From positions 61,252 to 125,251 of the forward strand of contig VXNP01000125.1 of assembly GCA_009840525.1 (NCBI GenBank): a DNA stretch of 64,000 nt, given 5' to 3'. The translations under genes and the position numbers were made by a program. The notes beneath the pieces are model-generated. The model did not search any database. It saw nothing but the letters and a program-made list of their open reading frames with translations, and was not told the origin of the DNA. The stretch is from Gammaproteobacteria bacterium (lineage in GTDB: Bacteria > Gemmatimonadota > Gemmatimonadetes > Longimicrobiales > Gaopeijiaceae). Below are positions 37,063 to 44,449 of the stretch, one piece after another (position 1 is the stretch's first letter; each line of letters opens with the position of its first letter).

Positions 37063-38006
37063 GGGTTCTTTTCTGGGGAACGGCGACCTTCGCCCTTCCC
37101 TCGCTCCGAAGCCTGGCCGATGCAGGCCATGAGATCGTGGGCGTGGTGACGCAGCCCGACCGCCGCGCCGGCCGGGGACGGCGCCCGCGGCCCACTCCCG
37201 TGAAGGAAGCCGCCCTCGCCGCGGAATATCCGGTCTTCACCCCCGAGCGCCCGGGCCGCCCCGCCTTCCTGGCGCGCATGCGCGGCCTCCGGCCGGACCT
37301 TTCCGTGGTCGCCGCCTACGGCCACTTCCTGAGCCGCGAGGCGCTGGATCTCCCCGCCCTCGGGTCGATCAACGTGCACGCTTCCCTGCTTCCCGAGTTG
37401 CGGGGCGCGGCTCCGGTGCACTGGGCCATCGCGCGCGGCCACCCGGTTACGGGAGTCACGATCATGCGCATGGTGAAGGCCATGGACGCCGGTCCCATCC
37501 TGCGGCAGGACAGGACGGACATCCTCTCCGACGAGACCGCCGGCGAACTCTACGAGCGGCTGGCGCGGATCGGCGCCGGCGGGCTGGTGCGAGTTCTGGA
37601 GATGATGGACGCGGGCGCGCTCGAGGAGCACGACCAGGACCATGCGCGGGCCACCTTCGCTCCCCGTCTCTCCCGACGCGGCGCGCGACTGCGGTGGGCT
37701 CGGCCGGCGGAGGAAGTGGCCCGCTGGATGCGCGCCATGGACCCGGCGCCCGGCGCGTGGAGCGAGCTGGGGGGCAGCCCCGTCAAGCTTTTTCGCCCGC
37801 GCGTGGTCGAGGGCGATGCGCTTCAGGGAGGAGAGCGGCCAGAGCCCGGCACCGTGATCGGGGCGGACCCCGGCAACGGGCTCCGCGTCGCGACCGGGGA
37901 GGGCTCGGTAGAGGTGGGCGAGGTGCAGCCTGCCGGCAGAAGGCGCATGCCCGCGCGCGACTGGCTGCGGGGCCGGGCGGGCCGGGTGGGGCAGCGTTTG
38001 CGATGA
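37059..38006 (+). CDS. fmt: Methionyl-tRNA formyltransferase
   Basis: 315 residues. It formylates initiator Met-tRNA with 10-formyl-THF. The catalytic Asn-x-His and the family signature are in INVHASLLPELRGAAPVHWA, and the Asp follows in MRMVKAMDAGPIL. The C-terminal OB-like domain ends with GRRRMPARDWLRGRAG. GTG 37059 overlaps the def stop by 4 nt. Its stop overlaps the thiE-like gene by 4 nt. Confidence 0.95.
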   Translation: MRVLFWGTATFALPSLRSLADAGHEIVGVVTQPDRRAGRGRRPRPTPVKEAALAAEYPVFTPERPGRPAFLARMRGLRPDLSVVAAYGHFLSREALDLPALGSINVHASLLPELRGAAPVHWAIARGHPVTGVTIMRMVKAMDAGPILRQDRTDILSDETAGELYERLARIGAGGLVRVLEMMDAGALEEHDQDHARATFAPRLSRRGARLRWARPAEEVARWMRAMDPAPGAWSELGGSPVKLFRPRVVEGDALQGGERPEPGTVIGADPGNGLRVATGEGSVEVGEVQPAGRRRMPARDWLRGRAGRVGQRLR

Positions 38007-38623
38007 TACCCTCGCTGCACGTCGTCACCGACGACCGCATCCTGGCGGGGACGGGCTTTTCCGCGGCCGCCCTCGAGGTGCTGGAGGCGGGCGGCGCCCG
38101 GGTCGCCCTCCATGTGCGCGGGCCGCGCACCTCGGGGCGGGTGCTCTACCGGGCTGCCGCCGGCCTGATCCGCGCGGCGCGCCGCTCCGGCGGCTGGCTG
38201 GTGGTCAACGATCGCGTGGACGTGGCCCTGGTGCTGGGCATCAGCCGCGTTCACCTGGGCGGCCGGTCGATGCCCGCGTCGGTCGCCCGCCGCCTTCTCG
38301 GACCGGATGCCCAAGTCGGTCGTTCGGTCCATTCGGCCGCCGAGGCCGGTGGGGATGACGGCCGGATCGATTATCTTTTTGCGGGAGCGGTGTTCGCGAC
38401 GCCCTCCCATGCGGGGATTGCGCCGGGCGGAATCGACGTGGTGCGGGCCGCCAAAGCCGCAAGCCCCGCCCCCGTGGTGGGCATCGGCGGCATCACCGCC
38501 GGCCGGGCGCCACAGGTGCTTGCCGCCGGCGCCCGCGGAGTGGCGGTGATCCGCGCGGTGTGGGACGCGCCATCGCCCGGGGACGGCGTGAGGCGTTTTC
38601 TGGACTTGTGGCCCGAGGAGTGA
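38003..38623 (+). CDS. Thiamine phosphate synthase/TenI-like protein
   Basis: 206 residues, TIM-barrel of the ThiE/TenI group (LHVVTDDRILAG, NDRVDVALVLGISRVHLGG, VGIGGITAGRAP). In true ThiE the substrate loop reads Q-x-R-E-K; here it is HVRGP, so the Gln and Lys are lost. The pyrophosphate region GPVFxTxTK is AGAVFATPSH. These changes fit TenI, a thiazole tautomerase, or a diverged ThiE. It overlaps fmt by 4 nt and sits before thiS and thiG, so a role in the thiazole half is likely. Which activity it has cannot be settled here. Confidence 0.75.
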   Translation: MIPSLHVVTDDRILAGTGFSAAALEVLEAGGARVALHVRGPRTSGRVLYRAAAGLIRAARRSGGWLVVNDRVDVALVLGISRVHLGGRSMPASVARRLLGPDAQVGRSVHSAAEAGGDDGRIDYLFAGAVFATPSHAGIAPGGIDVVRAAKAASPAPVVGIGGITAGRAPQVLAAGARGVAVIRAVWDAPSPGDGVRRFLDLWPEE

Positions 38624-38634
38624 CGACCACCGGA

Positions 38635-38847
38635 ATGGACGGCAAGGTGACGATCCGCCTGAACGGCAAGGCGCGAGAGGTGGCCGCGGACATCACCGTG
38701 TCCGGCCTCCTCGACGAGCTGGGCCTGGTCCCCGGGATGGTGGTCGTCGAACGCAACCGGGAAATCCTCGCCCGCGAGCGCTACCCCACGGTGCGTCTGA
38801 GCGAGGGCGACCAACTGGAGCTGGTCCACTTCGTGGGCGGCGGGTGA
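38635..38847 (+). CDS. thiS: Sulfur carrier protein ThiS
   Basis: 70 residues, a ubiquitin-like sulfur carrier for thiamine thiazole. It opens with VTIRLNGKAREVAADITVSG and ends in the required Gly-Gly (LVHFVGGG), the site of thiocarboxylation. ATG 38635 gives the standard length, but GAGGAG is 14 nt away. A GTG at 38620 overlapping the upstream stop by 4 nt (GTGA) is the alternative and would add five residues; the neighbourhood's overlap habit favours it. The activating enzyme ThiF is not seen. Confidence 0.88.
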   Translation: MDGKVTIRLNGKAREVAADITVSGLLDELGLVPGMVVVERNREILARERYPTVRLSEGDQLELVHFVGGG

Positions 38848-38911
38848 TGCCTGGCAGTCCGCAGATGGATCCGCGCGAGCGCTGCTTCGGGCTCGGGGGC
38901 CGCGGGGGAGC

Positions 38912-38927
38912 GGGGTTGCAAAACCCC
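38912..38927 (+). other. Stem with GNRA (GCAA) tetraloop after thiS
   Basis: GGGGTT-GCAA-AACCCC is a perfect 6-bp stem capped by a GCAA tetraloop. GCGGGG at 38910-38915 could instead pair with CCCCGC at 38931-38936, so two exclusive folds are possible. No T-run follows. It may be an attenuator or transcript end between thiS and thiG. Confidence 0.4.
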
Positions 38928-38950
38928 TCACCCCGCCAGGCCGAATAACT

Positions 38951-38985
38951 CAGTAGACAACAGTATATGTCAGTAGATACCAGTA
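38951..38985. repeat. Four CAGTA words spaced exactly 10 bp apart before thiG
   Basis: CAGTA occurs at 38951, 38961, 38971 and 38981, each 10 bp from the next, so all face one side of the helix. The larger unit CAGTAGA-x-A-x-CAGTA repeats with a 20-bp period (38951-38965 and 38971-38985, two differences). The patch is AT-rich against its surroundings and ends 26 nt before the preferred thiG start. Confidence 0.85.
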
Positions 38986-39011
38986 CCGGCGGACGGAGCC
39001 AAGAGGCGGTG

Positions 39012-39797
39012 ATGTCTACACACGCGAGCGCCGACACCCCGTTCGTGATCGGGAACAGGGAGTTCGGCTCCCGCCTGATCGTGGGGACCGGCAAGTATCC
39101 CGACAACGAGATCATGGTGCGGGCCATCCGCGCCAGCGGCTCGGACATGGTGACGGTGGCGGTGCGGCGGATAGACCTCGACCGCACCCGCGAGGAAGGT
39201 ATCCTGTACCATCTCGACCCGGGCGAGTTCTTCCTCCTGGCCAACACCGCGGGCTGCTACACCGCCGAGGACGCAATCCGCTATGCGAGGCTGGCCCGCG
39301 CCGCGGGGTTCAACGAGTGGCTGAAGCTGGAGGTGATCGGTGACGAGGCCACCCTGCTCCCGGACACGCAGGCGACGCTCGACGCCGCCCGGGTGCTCGT
39401 GGCGGAAGGGTTCAAGGTGATGGCCTACACCAACGAGGACCTCATCACCGCCCTTCGGCTGGAGGATGCGGGGTGCGTGGCGGTGATGCCCCTGGCGAGC
39501 CCCATCGGAAGCGGCCTCGGGCTGCTCAACCCGTACTACGTGCGCGCGATCAAGGAGCGCTGCGAGGTCCCCATTATCGTGGACGCCGGGGTGGGCACCG
39601 CCTCGGATGCCTGCCTCACCATGGAGCAGGGGGTGGACGGGGTACTCATGAACACCGCCATCGCGGCGGCCCGCGATCCCGTGCGCATGGCGGCCGCGAT
39701 GCGCGAGGCGGTGGTCGCGGGCCGGCTCGCCTACCTGGCGGGCCGCATGCCCACGCGCGAGGTGGCGGTCCCCTCCTCGCCCCCGCTGCCGGAGTAG
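39012..39797 (+). CDS. thiG: Thiazole synthase ThiG
   Basis: 261 residues. It builds the thiazole phosphate of thiamine from deoxyxylulose phosphate, the ThiS thiocarboxylate and dehydroglycine. Motifs visible are SRLIVGTGKYPDNEIM, the Schiff-base Lys region WLKLEVIGDEATLLPD, MPLASPIGSGLGLLNP and VDAGVGTASDACLTMEQG. ATG 39012 has GAGG 5-6 nt upstream. An in-frame ATG at 38967 lies inside the CAGTA repeats and lacks a ribosome site. thiO or thiH and thiF are absent, so other parts of the pathway are elsewhere. Confidence 0.94.
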   Translation: MSTHASADTPFVIGNREFGSRLIVGTGKYPDNEIMVRAIRASGSDMVTVAVRRIDLDRTREEGILYHLDPGEFFLLANTAGCYTAEDAIRYARLARAAGFNEWLKLEVIGDEATLLPDTQATLDAARVLVAEGFKVMAYTNEDLITALRLEDAGCVAVMPLASPIGSGLGLLNPYYVRAIKERCEVPIIVDAGVGTASDACLTMEQGVDGVLMNTAIAAARDPVRMAAAMREAVVAGRLAYLAGRMPTREVAVPSSPPLPE

Positions 39798-39813
39798 CAC
39801 GCGCGAGCGGCGA

Positions 39814-41124
39814 ATGGGCGCGGACGGATCGCGCGATGCCAGAAGAGTCGCGTTCCGGGTGCTCGCCGCCTGCACCCGGGGCCAGCGTCTGGATCGCGCT
39901 CTGGACACGCGCGCCGGGGACCTGTCGCCCCGCGACCGGCACTGGGTGCACGCCCTCGCCTACGGGGTGGCGCGGCTGCGCGGCCGCCTGGACTACACGA
40001 TCGCGCTGCACGCGCGCCGGGGACCTGAACGGCTCGATGCGGCTGTCCTCGACCTGCTGCGCATGGGCGCGTACCAGTTGCACTACATGGAGGGCGTCCC
40101 CACGTACGCGGCCGTGTCGTCCACAGTGGAACTCGCGCGCGCGGCCGGTGCCGGAAGGGCTGCAGGATTGATCAACGCCGTCCTGCGCTCCTCGGCACGC
40201 GCGGGATCGCCCGCGGTCGCCTTCCCCAGCCGCGAGACCGACCCCGAGGACCACTTCACGCATTGGCACTCCCATCCCCGGTGGCTGGTGCGACGCTGGC
40301 TGGCGCGCTGGGGGGCGACCGACACCGAGGCGCTCCTGAGGCATGACAACGGTGTGCCGGGGCTCTTCTTCCGCCCTGTGGGCATCGAACCCGAACCCGC
40401 CCTCGACCGGCTGCGGGCCGCCGGCCTGACCGCCAGCGCAGCCGGGCTCGGCTCCGGTTGCCTGCGTCTCGCGGCCGGGACCGACCCGGCGCGCGTGCTC
40501 GGAGCCGTCCCCGGCGTCATCCAGGATCCCGGCGCCGCGCTGGTGGCACGCTACGCCGAGCCACCTCCGGGCGCCCTGGTGGCCGATCTGTGCGCCGCAC
40601 CCGGGGGCAAGGCGCTGGTGCTGTCGGAACGCGCCGGGTACGTGCTCGCAGCCGACCTTTCCCCACCCCGTCTGAAGCTCGTGACCGGGTCCGCCTTGCG
40701 CCTCGGAGCCCGCGTGGGCGCCGTGGTCGCGGACGCCGGCGCCGCACCCGTGCGCCGGGCCGACCTCGTCCTGGTGGATGCGCCGTGCAGCGGCACGGGC
40801 ACCCTGGCCCGCCGTCCCGACGTCAGATGGCGCCTGACCGAGACGGATCCCGCGAGGCTGGGCGGCGTCCAGTCCCGGCTCCTCGCGGGCGCATCCCGGG
40901 CCGTTTCCGCCGGGGGACTTCTGGTGTACTCCACGTGTACATTGGAGCCAGAGGAAAACGTCGACGTCGTGGAGGGATTCCTGAGCCGGCACCCCGAATT
41001 CCGCCGGGAAGCTCCCGAAGACATGGATCCGGAGGTCATGGACGATCGCGGTCACCTGTGCGTCCTGCCGCAGAGCACCGGTTTCGATGGCGCCTTCGCG
41101 GCGCGCATGCGGAGAGTCCGATGA
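39814..41124 (+). CDS. rsmB: 16S rRNA m5C methyltransferase RsmB/Sun
   Basis: 436 residues. An N-terminal NusB-like RNA-binding domain (AFRVLAACTRGQRLDRALDT, AVLDLLRMGAYQLHYMEG) is joined to a SAM methyltransferase (LVADLCAAPGGKALVLSE). The two catalytic cysteines are in VDAPCSGTGTLARRPDV and VYSTCTLEPEENVDVV. It methylates C967 of 16S rRNA. The start ATG 39814 follows a weak site. Its stop overlaps the PASTA gene by 4 nt. The rsmB-to-PASTA order is common in other bacteria, where def and fmt are also near, as here. Confidence 0.94.
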   Translation: MGADGSRDARRVAFRVLAACTRGQRLDRALDTRAGDLSPRDRHWVHALAYGVARLRGRLDYTIALHARRGPERLDAAVLDLLRMGAYQLHYMEGVPTYAAVSSTVELARAAGAGRAAGLINAVLRSSARAGSPAVAFPSRETDPEDHFTHWHSHPRWLVRRWLARWGATDTEALLRHDNGVPGLFFRPVGIEPEPALDRLRAAGLTASAAGLGSGCLRLAAGTDPARVLGAVPGVIQDPGAALVARYAEPPPGALVADLCAAPGGKALVLSERAGYVLAADLSPPRLKLVTGSALRLGARVGAVVADAGAAPVRRADLVLVDAPCSGTGTLARRPDVRWRLTETDPARLGGVQSRLLAGASRAVSAGGLLVYSTCTLEPEENVDVVEGFLSRHPEFRREAPEDMDPEVMDDRGHLCVLPQSTGFDGAFAARMRRVR

Positions 41125-42074
41125 GGCTGGGAAGCTCGATCGGCCGGCGCAGGCCCGCCCGCGGCAGCCGTCGTAAGCGCCGTTCGACGAAAAGGAAGAG
41201 ACGCCAGGGCTCGCGGAGACGGCGTCCGGCCCGCGCCTTCACGCGCGTGCTGCGCGGCACCGTTCTTCTGGCCGTCATGTTCGGCCTCGGCTACGTGGGC
41301 GCCACTCGGGTCGTATTCCCGGTGCCCGCTCCGCCTCCGGACCTGCTGGGCGTGCCCGATCTGACCGGACTCGACCTCCAGGCCGCCGCTGCCCGCGCCG
41401 CAGGGGCGGGACTCGGGCTGGGCGCAGTCGACTCGATGTATCACCCCTCCGCCGCCACCGGCTCCGTCCTCGGCCAGACCCCGCTGCCCGGCCAGCTCGC
41501 CCTTCCCGGAGCAGCCATCGAATTCGCCATCAGCCTGGGTCCGGAGCATCGCGACGTTCCCGACGTGATCGGCCAACACGAACAGAGGGCGCGCATCCTC
41601 CTCGGGGCGAACGGGTTCTCGGTCGCGGTGGATTCCCTCGAGGACGCGGAGCCCGCGGGCGAAGTGGTCGCCATGGAACCGGAGGCGGGAACCGCCGTGA
41701 CCCTGCCTTTCGAAGTGCGGCTCGCGATCAGCCTGGGGCCGCCGGTGGTCGAAATGCCGACCCTCCTCGGACTGAGCGAGGACGAGGCCTTCCTCCTGCT
41801 CGACTCCCTGGGGCTCTTCGTCACCGAGATCGAAATGGACGCGCTCACGAGTTTGGAGCCGGGCGTGGTGATCGAGCAGGACCCGCCCCCGGCGAGCACC
41901 GTGGAGGTGGGGTCCGAAGTGCGGCTGGTGATCGGCGACCGCGAGTTGCTGCCGGCCGACCTCCCCCGGCCCGACACAGCCGGAAACGCAGGAACAATCA
42001 CCATGCGTGCGAACATGATAAGAGTGATATCGTTACAGGTTCGATCCGCTGGTTCCGAGAGGCCGTCGACATGA
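41121..42074 (+). CDS. Membrane protein with three PASTA domains, no kinase
   Basis: 317 residues. Residues 8-40 are extremely Arg/Lys-rich, 45-63 is one membrane helix (VLRGTVLLAVMFGLGYVGA), and three PASTA repeats follow at about 77-140, 145-207 and 211-272 (VPDLTGLDLQAAAARAAGAG; DVPDVIGQHEQRARILL; EMPTLLGLSEDEAFLLLD). PASTA binds muropeptides or peptidoglycan, but no kinase or transpeptidase domain is attached. The last 40 residues are unlike PASTA and lie in a markedly AT-richer stretch (42000-42060). It is coupled by 4-nt overlaps to rsmB and the TlpA gene. A cell-wall sensing or scaffold role is inferred. Confidence 0.85.
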   Translation: MRLGSSIGRRRPARGSRRKRRSTKRKRRQGSRRRRPARAFTRVLRGTVLLAVMFGLGYVGATRVVFPVPAPPPDLLGVPDLTGLDLQAAAARAAGAGLGLGAVDSMYHPSAATGSVLGQTPLPGQLALPGAAIEFAISLGPEHRDVPDVIGQHEQRARILLGANGFSVAVDSLEDAEPAGEVVAMEPEAGTAVTLPFEVRLAISLGPPVVEMPTLLGLSEDEAFLLLDSLGLFVTEIEMDALTSLEPGVVIEQDPPPASTVEVGSEVRLVIGDRELLPADLPRPDTAGNAGTITMRANMIRVISLQVRSAGSERPST

Positions 42075-42628
42075 CCCACAGACCTTCGCGCATTCCCTAT
42101 CTGGTGGCCGTGCTGGGGGCCGGTGCGCTCGTCCTCATGGCCTGGGCGGGACGGGGACGGTTTCAACCCGTAGGCCTGGGGGCCGACGCCCCCGCCTTCA
42201 CGATCTCCGACGTCCAGGGGACCCCCGTCTCCCTTGAGGATCACCGCGGCCGGGTAGTGCTGGTCAACATCTGGGCCACCTGGTGCGGCCCCTGCATCGT
42301 GGAGATGCCCTCGATGCAGCGCCTGTACGAACAGCTCGACGGACAGCCCTTCGATATCCTCGCCGTAAGCGTGGACGCGGCGCAGGGCGAGCGCGATGAA
42401 GCCGGCAATCCCGGCGGCGACGTGGGCCTGTTCGCCCGCGAGCACGGGCTCACCTTCACGATCCTGCACGATGCGTCCGGGCGGATCAGGCAGACCTATC
42501 GAACCACTGGGGTCCCCGAGTCCTTCCTGATCGGCAAGGACGGGGTCATCTACAAGAAGATCGCGGGAGCAACCGAGTGGGATTCCCCGGAAAACCTCGA
42601 ACTGATCCAGAGGCTGCTGGCAAGCTGA
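42071..42628 (+). CDS. TlpA/ResA-like thioredoxin, membrane-anchored
   Basis: 185 residues. An N-terminal helix (LVAVLGAGALVLMAWAG) anchors it outward. The redox motif WCGPC is at 71-75 (NIWATWCGPCIVEMPSMQ), with the cis-Pro loop TTGVPESFLIGKDG. Such proteins keep cytochrome c or other exported cysteines reduced, using electrons from CcdA/DsbD, which is not seen here. Its ATG overlaps the PASTA gene by 4 nt, and it overlaps the YbbR gene by 52 nt if that start is right. Confidence 0.9.
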   Translation: MTHRPSRIPYLVAVLGAGALVLMAWAGRGRFQPVGLGADAPAFTISDVQGTPVSLEDHRGRVVLVNIWATWCGPCIVEMPSMQRLYEQLDGQPFDILAVSVDAAQGERDEAGNPGGDVGLFAREHGLTFTILHDASGRIRQTYRTTGVPESFLIGKDGVIYKKIAGATEWDSPENLELIQRLLAS

Positions 42629-43320
42629 AGCTGCCCTGGCAGGCATCCGAGTCGGGGCGCAACTCGACTCCGATGCTTGCCGCGCTTGCGCTTGCGGTCG
42701 TTCTGTGGGTCGTCGTGCAGATGGAGCAGCCGGAGCGCCGGGCCTTTGACGGCGTGCCGGTGCGCGTGCAGCTGAACGATCCACAATGGGCGGTCTCGGG
42801 TACGCCGACGCCCTCCAGCGCGACGGTTCGGCTGGCGGGCACGGCCCGTCAACTCCTGCGCCTCGCCGGAAACCAGCCTTCGATCATGGTCCCCGTGGAT
42901 GCGGTGGGCTCCGCCGACACCTCCCTGGTGATCGATCGCAACTGGGTGCGCCTGCAGGGCATCGAGGGAGTGGTCGTCGAGGCCGTGGAGCCGGCCGCGG
43001 TCGCCATCGCCTTCGAGCCCATGGTGGCGGTGGAAGTGCCCGTCGCCCCCACCGTGGTCGGCGTCCCGCGTGACGAGTTGACGTTGGCCGCGCCCCCCAC
43101 CGCCTTCCCAGCGTCCATTCGCGTAATCGGGCCGGCGAGCCGGGTCGCGGAGCTCAGCACGATCCGCCTCGATCCCGTGGACCTGTCGCGCATCGCGGGG
43201 TCGCAGGTGGTTCGCGTGGGCGTCGGCAACGGCATTTCGGGCGAGTTGATCAGCTTCTCGCCGGACACGGTCGAAGTGCGGGTCGAGCTTGTCGGCAGAG
43301 AGGGGTCCGAGGGGCGGTGA
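42577..43320 (+). CDS. YbbR-like domain protein (CdaR-related)
   Basis: 247 residues. A membrane helix (MLAALALAVVLWVVVQM) leads into YbbR repeats (RAFDGVPVRVQLNDPQWAV, VPVDAVGSADTSLVIDRN, RIAGSQVVRVGVG). In many bacteria this protein sits next to the diadenylate cyclase CdaA and regulates it; cdaA and glmM are not here. The GTG 42577 start has GGGAG 7 nt upstream but overlaps the TlpA gene by 52 nt; a start at ATG 42673 would remove the basic segment before the helix. It overlaps tsaD by 4 nt. Confidence 0.8.
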   Translation: MGFPGKPRTDPEAAGKLKLPWQASESGRNSTPMLAALALAVVLWVVVQMEQPERRAFDGVPVRVQLNDPQWAVSGTPTPSSATVRLAGTARQLLRLAGNQPSIMVPVDAVGSADTSLVIDRNWVRLQGIEGVVVEAVEPAAVAIAFEPMVAVEVPVAPTVVGVPRDELTLAAPPTAFPASIRVIGPASRVAELSTIRLDPVDLSRIAGSQVVRVGVGNGISGELISFSPDTVEVRVELVGREGSEGR

Positions 43321-44360
43321 GCGATCTCCTCGTTCTCGGCATCGAGACCAGTTGCGACGAGACCTCCGCAGCCGTGCTCCATGGCGCGCACGATCTGCGC
43401 TCGCACGTGATCCTCTCCCAGGACATGCACGCCGTCTACGGCGGCGTGGTTCCGGAGCTCGCCGCCCGGGCTCATCTGCAGGTGGTCGACGATGTCGTTG
43501 GCCGTGCGCTGGACGACGCCGGATGCATGCTGGCGGAACTCGACGGCATCGGCGTGACTGCCGGCCCCGGGCTGATCGGAGCCCTGCTGGTGGGGGTGTG
43601 CTGGGCGAAGGCGGCCGCCTACGCCTCGGGGGTCCCAGTCGTGGGCGTGCATCACATGGAGGCCCACCTTTTCGCCCCCCACATCGAGGACCCTGCCGCG
43701 GAGCCACCCTTCGTGGCGCTTCTGGTCTCCGGGGGACACACCCTGCTTGTCCACGCGCCCGCCTGGGGCAAGTACCGGCTGCTCGGCCGCACCCGCGACG
43801 ACGCTGCCGGGGAGGCATTCGACAAGGTGGCGCGTCTGCTCGGGCTGCCCTATCCGGGCGGAGCTCCGCTCGAGGCGCTTGCGACCGAGGGGGACCCGGC
43901 CCGGTACTCGTTCCCGCGGCCACTGCTCGCGTCCTCCGGAAAGCCGGGCGCGACGGAGGCGCTGGACTTCTCCTTCAGCGGGCTCAAGACTGCGGTCGCG
44001 ACCCAGGTTGCCGAACTCGAGGCCAACGGCGGCCTCGACGCGGAGCGCGCCCACGTGGCCGCCTCCTTTCAGGCCGCGGTCAACGACGTCCTTGCGACCC
44101 GCGCGGCGCAGGCGGTGGAGCGCACGGGGACCGACAGGATCCTGGTGGCCGGGGGCGTGTCGGCAAACAGCGCCTTGCGCCGGGAGCTCCGGCGGCGGCA
44201 TCCGCCCGAGGTCGAGCTCTTTCACGCGACGCCCCGGTTGTCGGTGGACAACGGGGCCATGGTCGCCCGCACAGCGGCTTTTCGCCTGCTCCTTGGGGAG
44301 AGTTCGGACCTGGACCTCTCGGCCGACGCTTCGCTCCCGTTCCCCGGGCTGCGCGAATGA
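43317..44360 (+). CDS. tsaD: tRNA threonylcarbamoyladenosine synthase TsaD
   Basis: 347 residues. It transfers threonylcarbamoyl to A37 of ANN-reading tRNAs, with TsaB, TsaC/Sua5 and TsaE. Family motifs are VLGIETSCDETSAAVL, the metal-binding HHMEAHLFAPH, LVSGGHTLLVHAPAWG and ILVAGGVSANSALRREL. GTG 43317 overlaps the YbbR gene by 4 nt. The gap to lgt (89 nt) contains a 25-codon open frame rejected as a gene. Confidence 0.96.
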   Translation: MSDLLVLGIETSCDETSAAVLHGAHDLRSHVILSQDMHAVYGGVVPELAARAHLQVVDDVVGRALDDAGCMLAELDGIGVTAGPGLIGALLVGVCWAKAAAYASGVPVVGVHHMEAHLFAPHIEDPAAEPPFVALLVSGGHTLLVHAPAWGKYRLLGRTRDDAAGEAFDKVARLLGLPYPGGAPLEALATEGDPARYSFPRPLLASSGKPGATEALDFSFSGLKTAVATQVAELEANGGLDAERAHVAASFQAAVNDVLATRAAQAVERTGTDRILVAGGVSANSALRRELRRRHPPEVELFHATPRLSVDNGAMVARTAAFRLLLGESSDLDLSADASLPFPGLRE

Positions 44361-44449
44361 CTCCCGACCCTCCCGAAGCCATCCGCGGAGCGGCATGCCC
44401 GAATCCCGTGCGCGCCGGCCCGACCCCACCCTGAACCCCCTGGCTACCC

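Noticed and set aside
38848..39011. TPP riboswitch before thiG.
   Set aside because: No CUGAGA box or other TPP-aptamer core sequence was found in this gap.
42036..42050. GGTTCGATCC resembling a tRNA T-arm at the end of the PASTA gene.
   Set aside because: No cloverleaf can be built from the surrounding bases; it is part of the AT-rich tail.
44357..44434. 25-codon open frame between tsaD and lgt that overlaps tsaD by 4 nt.
   Set aside because: It is Pro-rich, has no recognisable domain and its only support is the ATGA overlap; likely chance.
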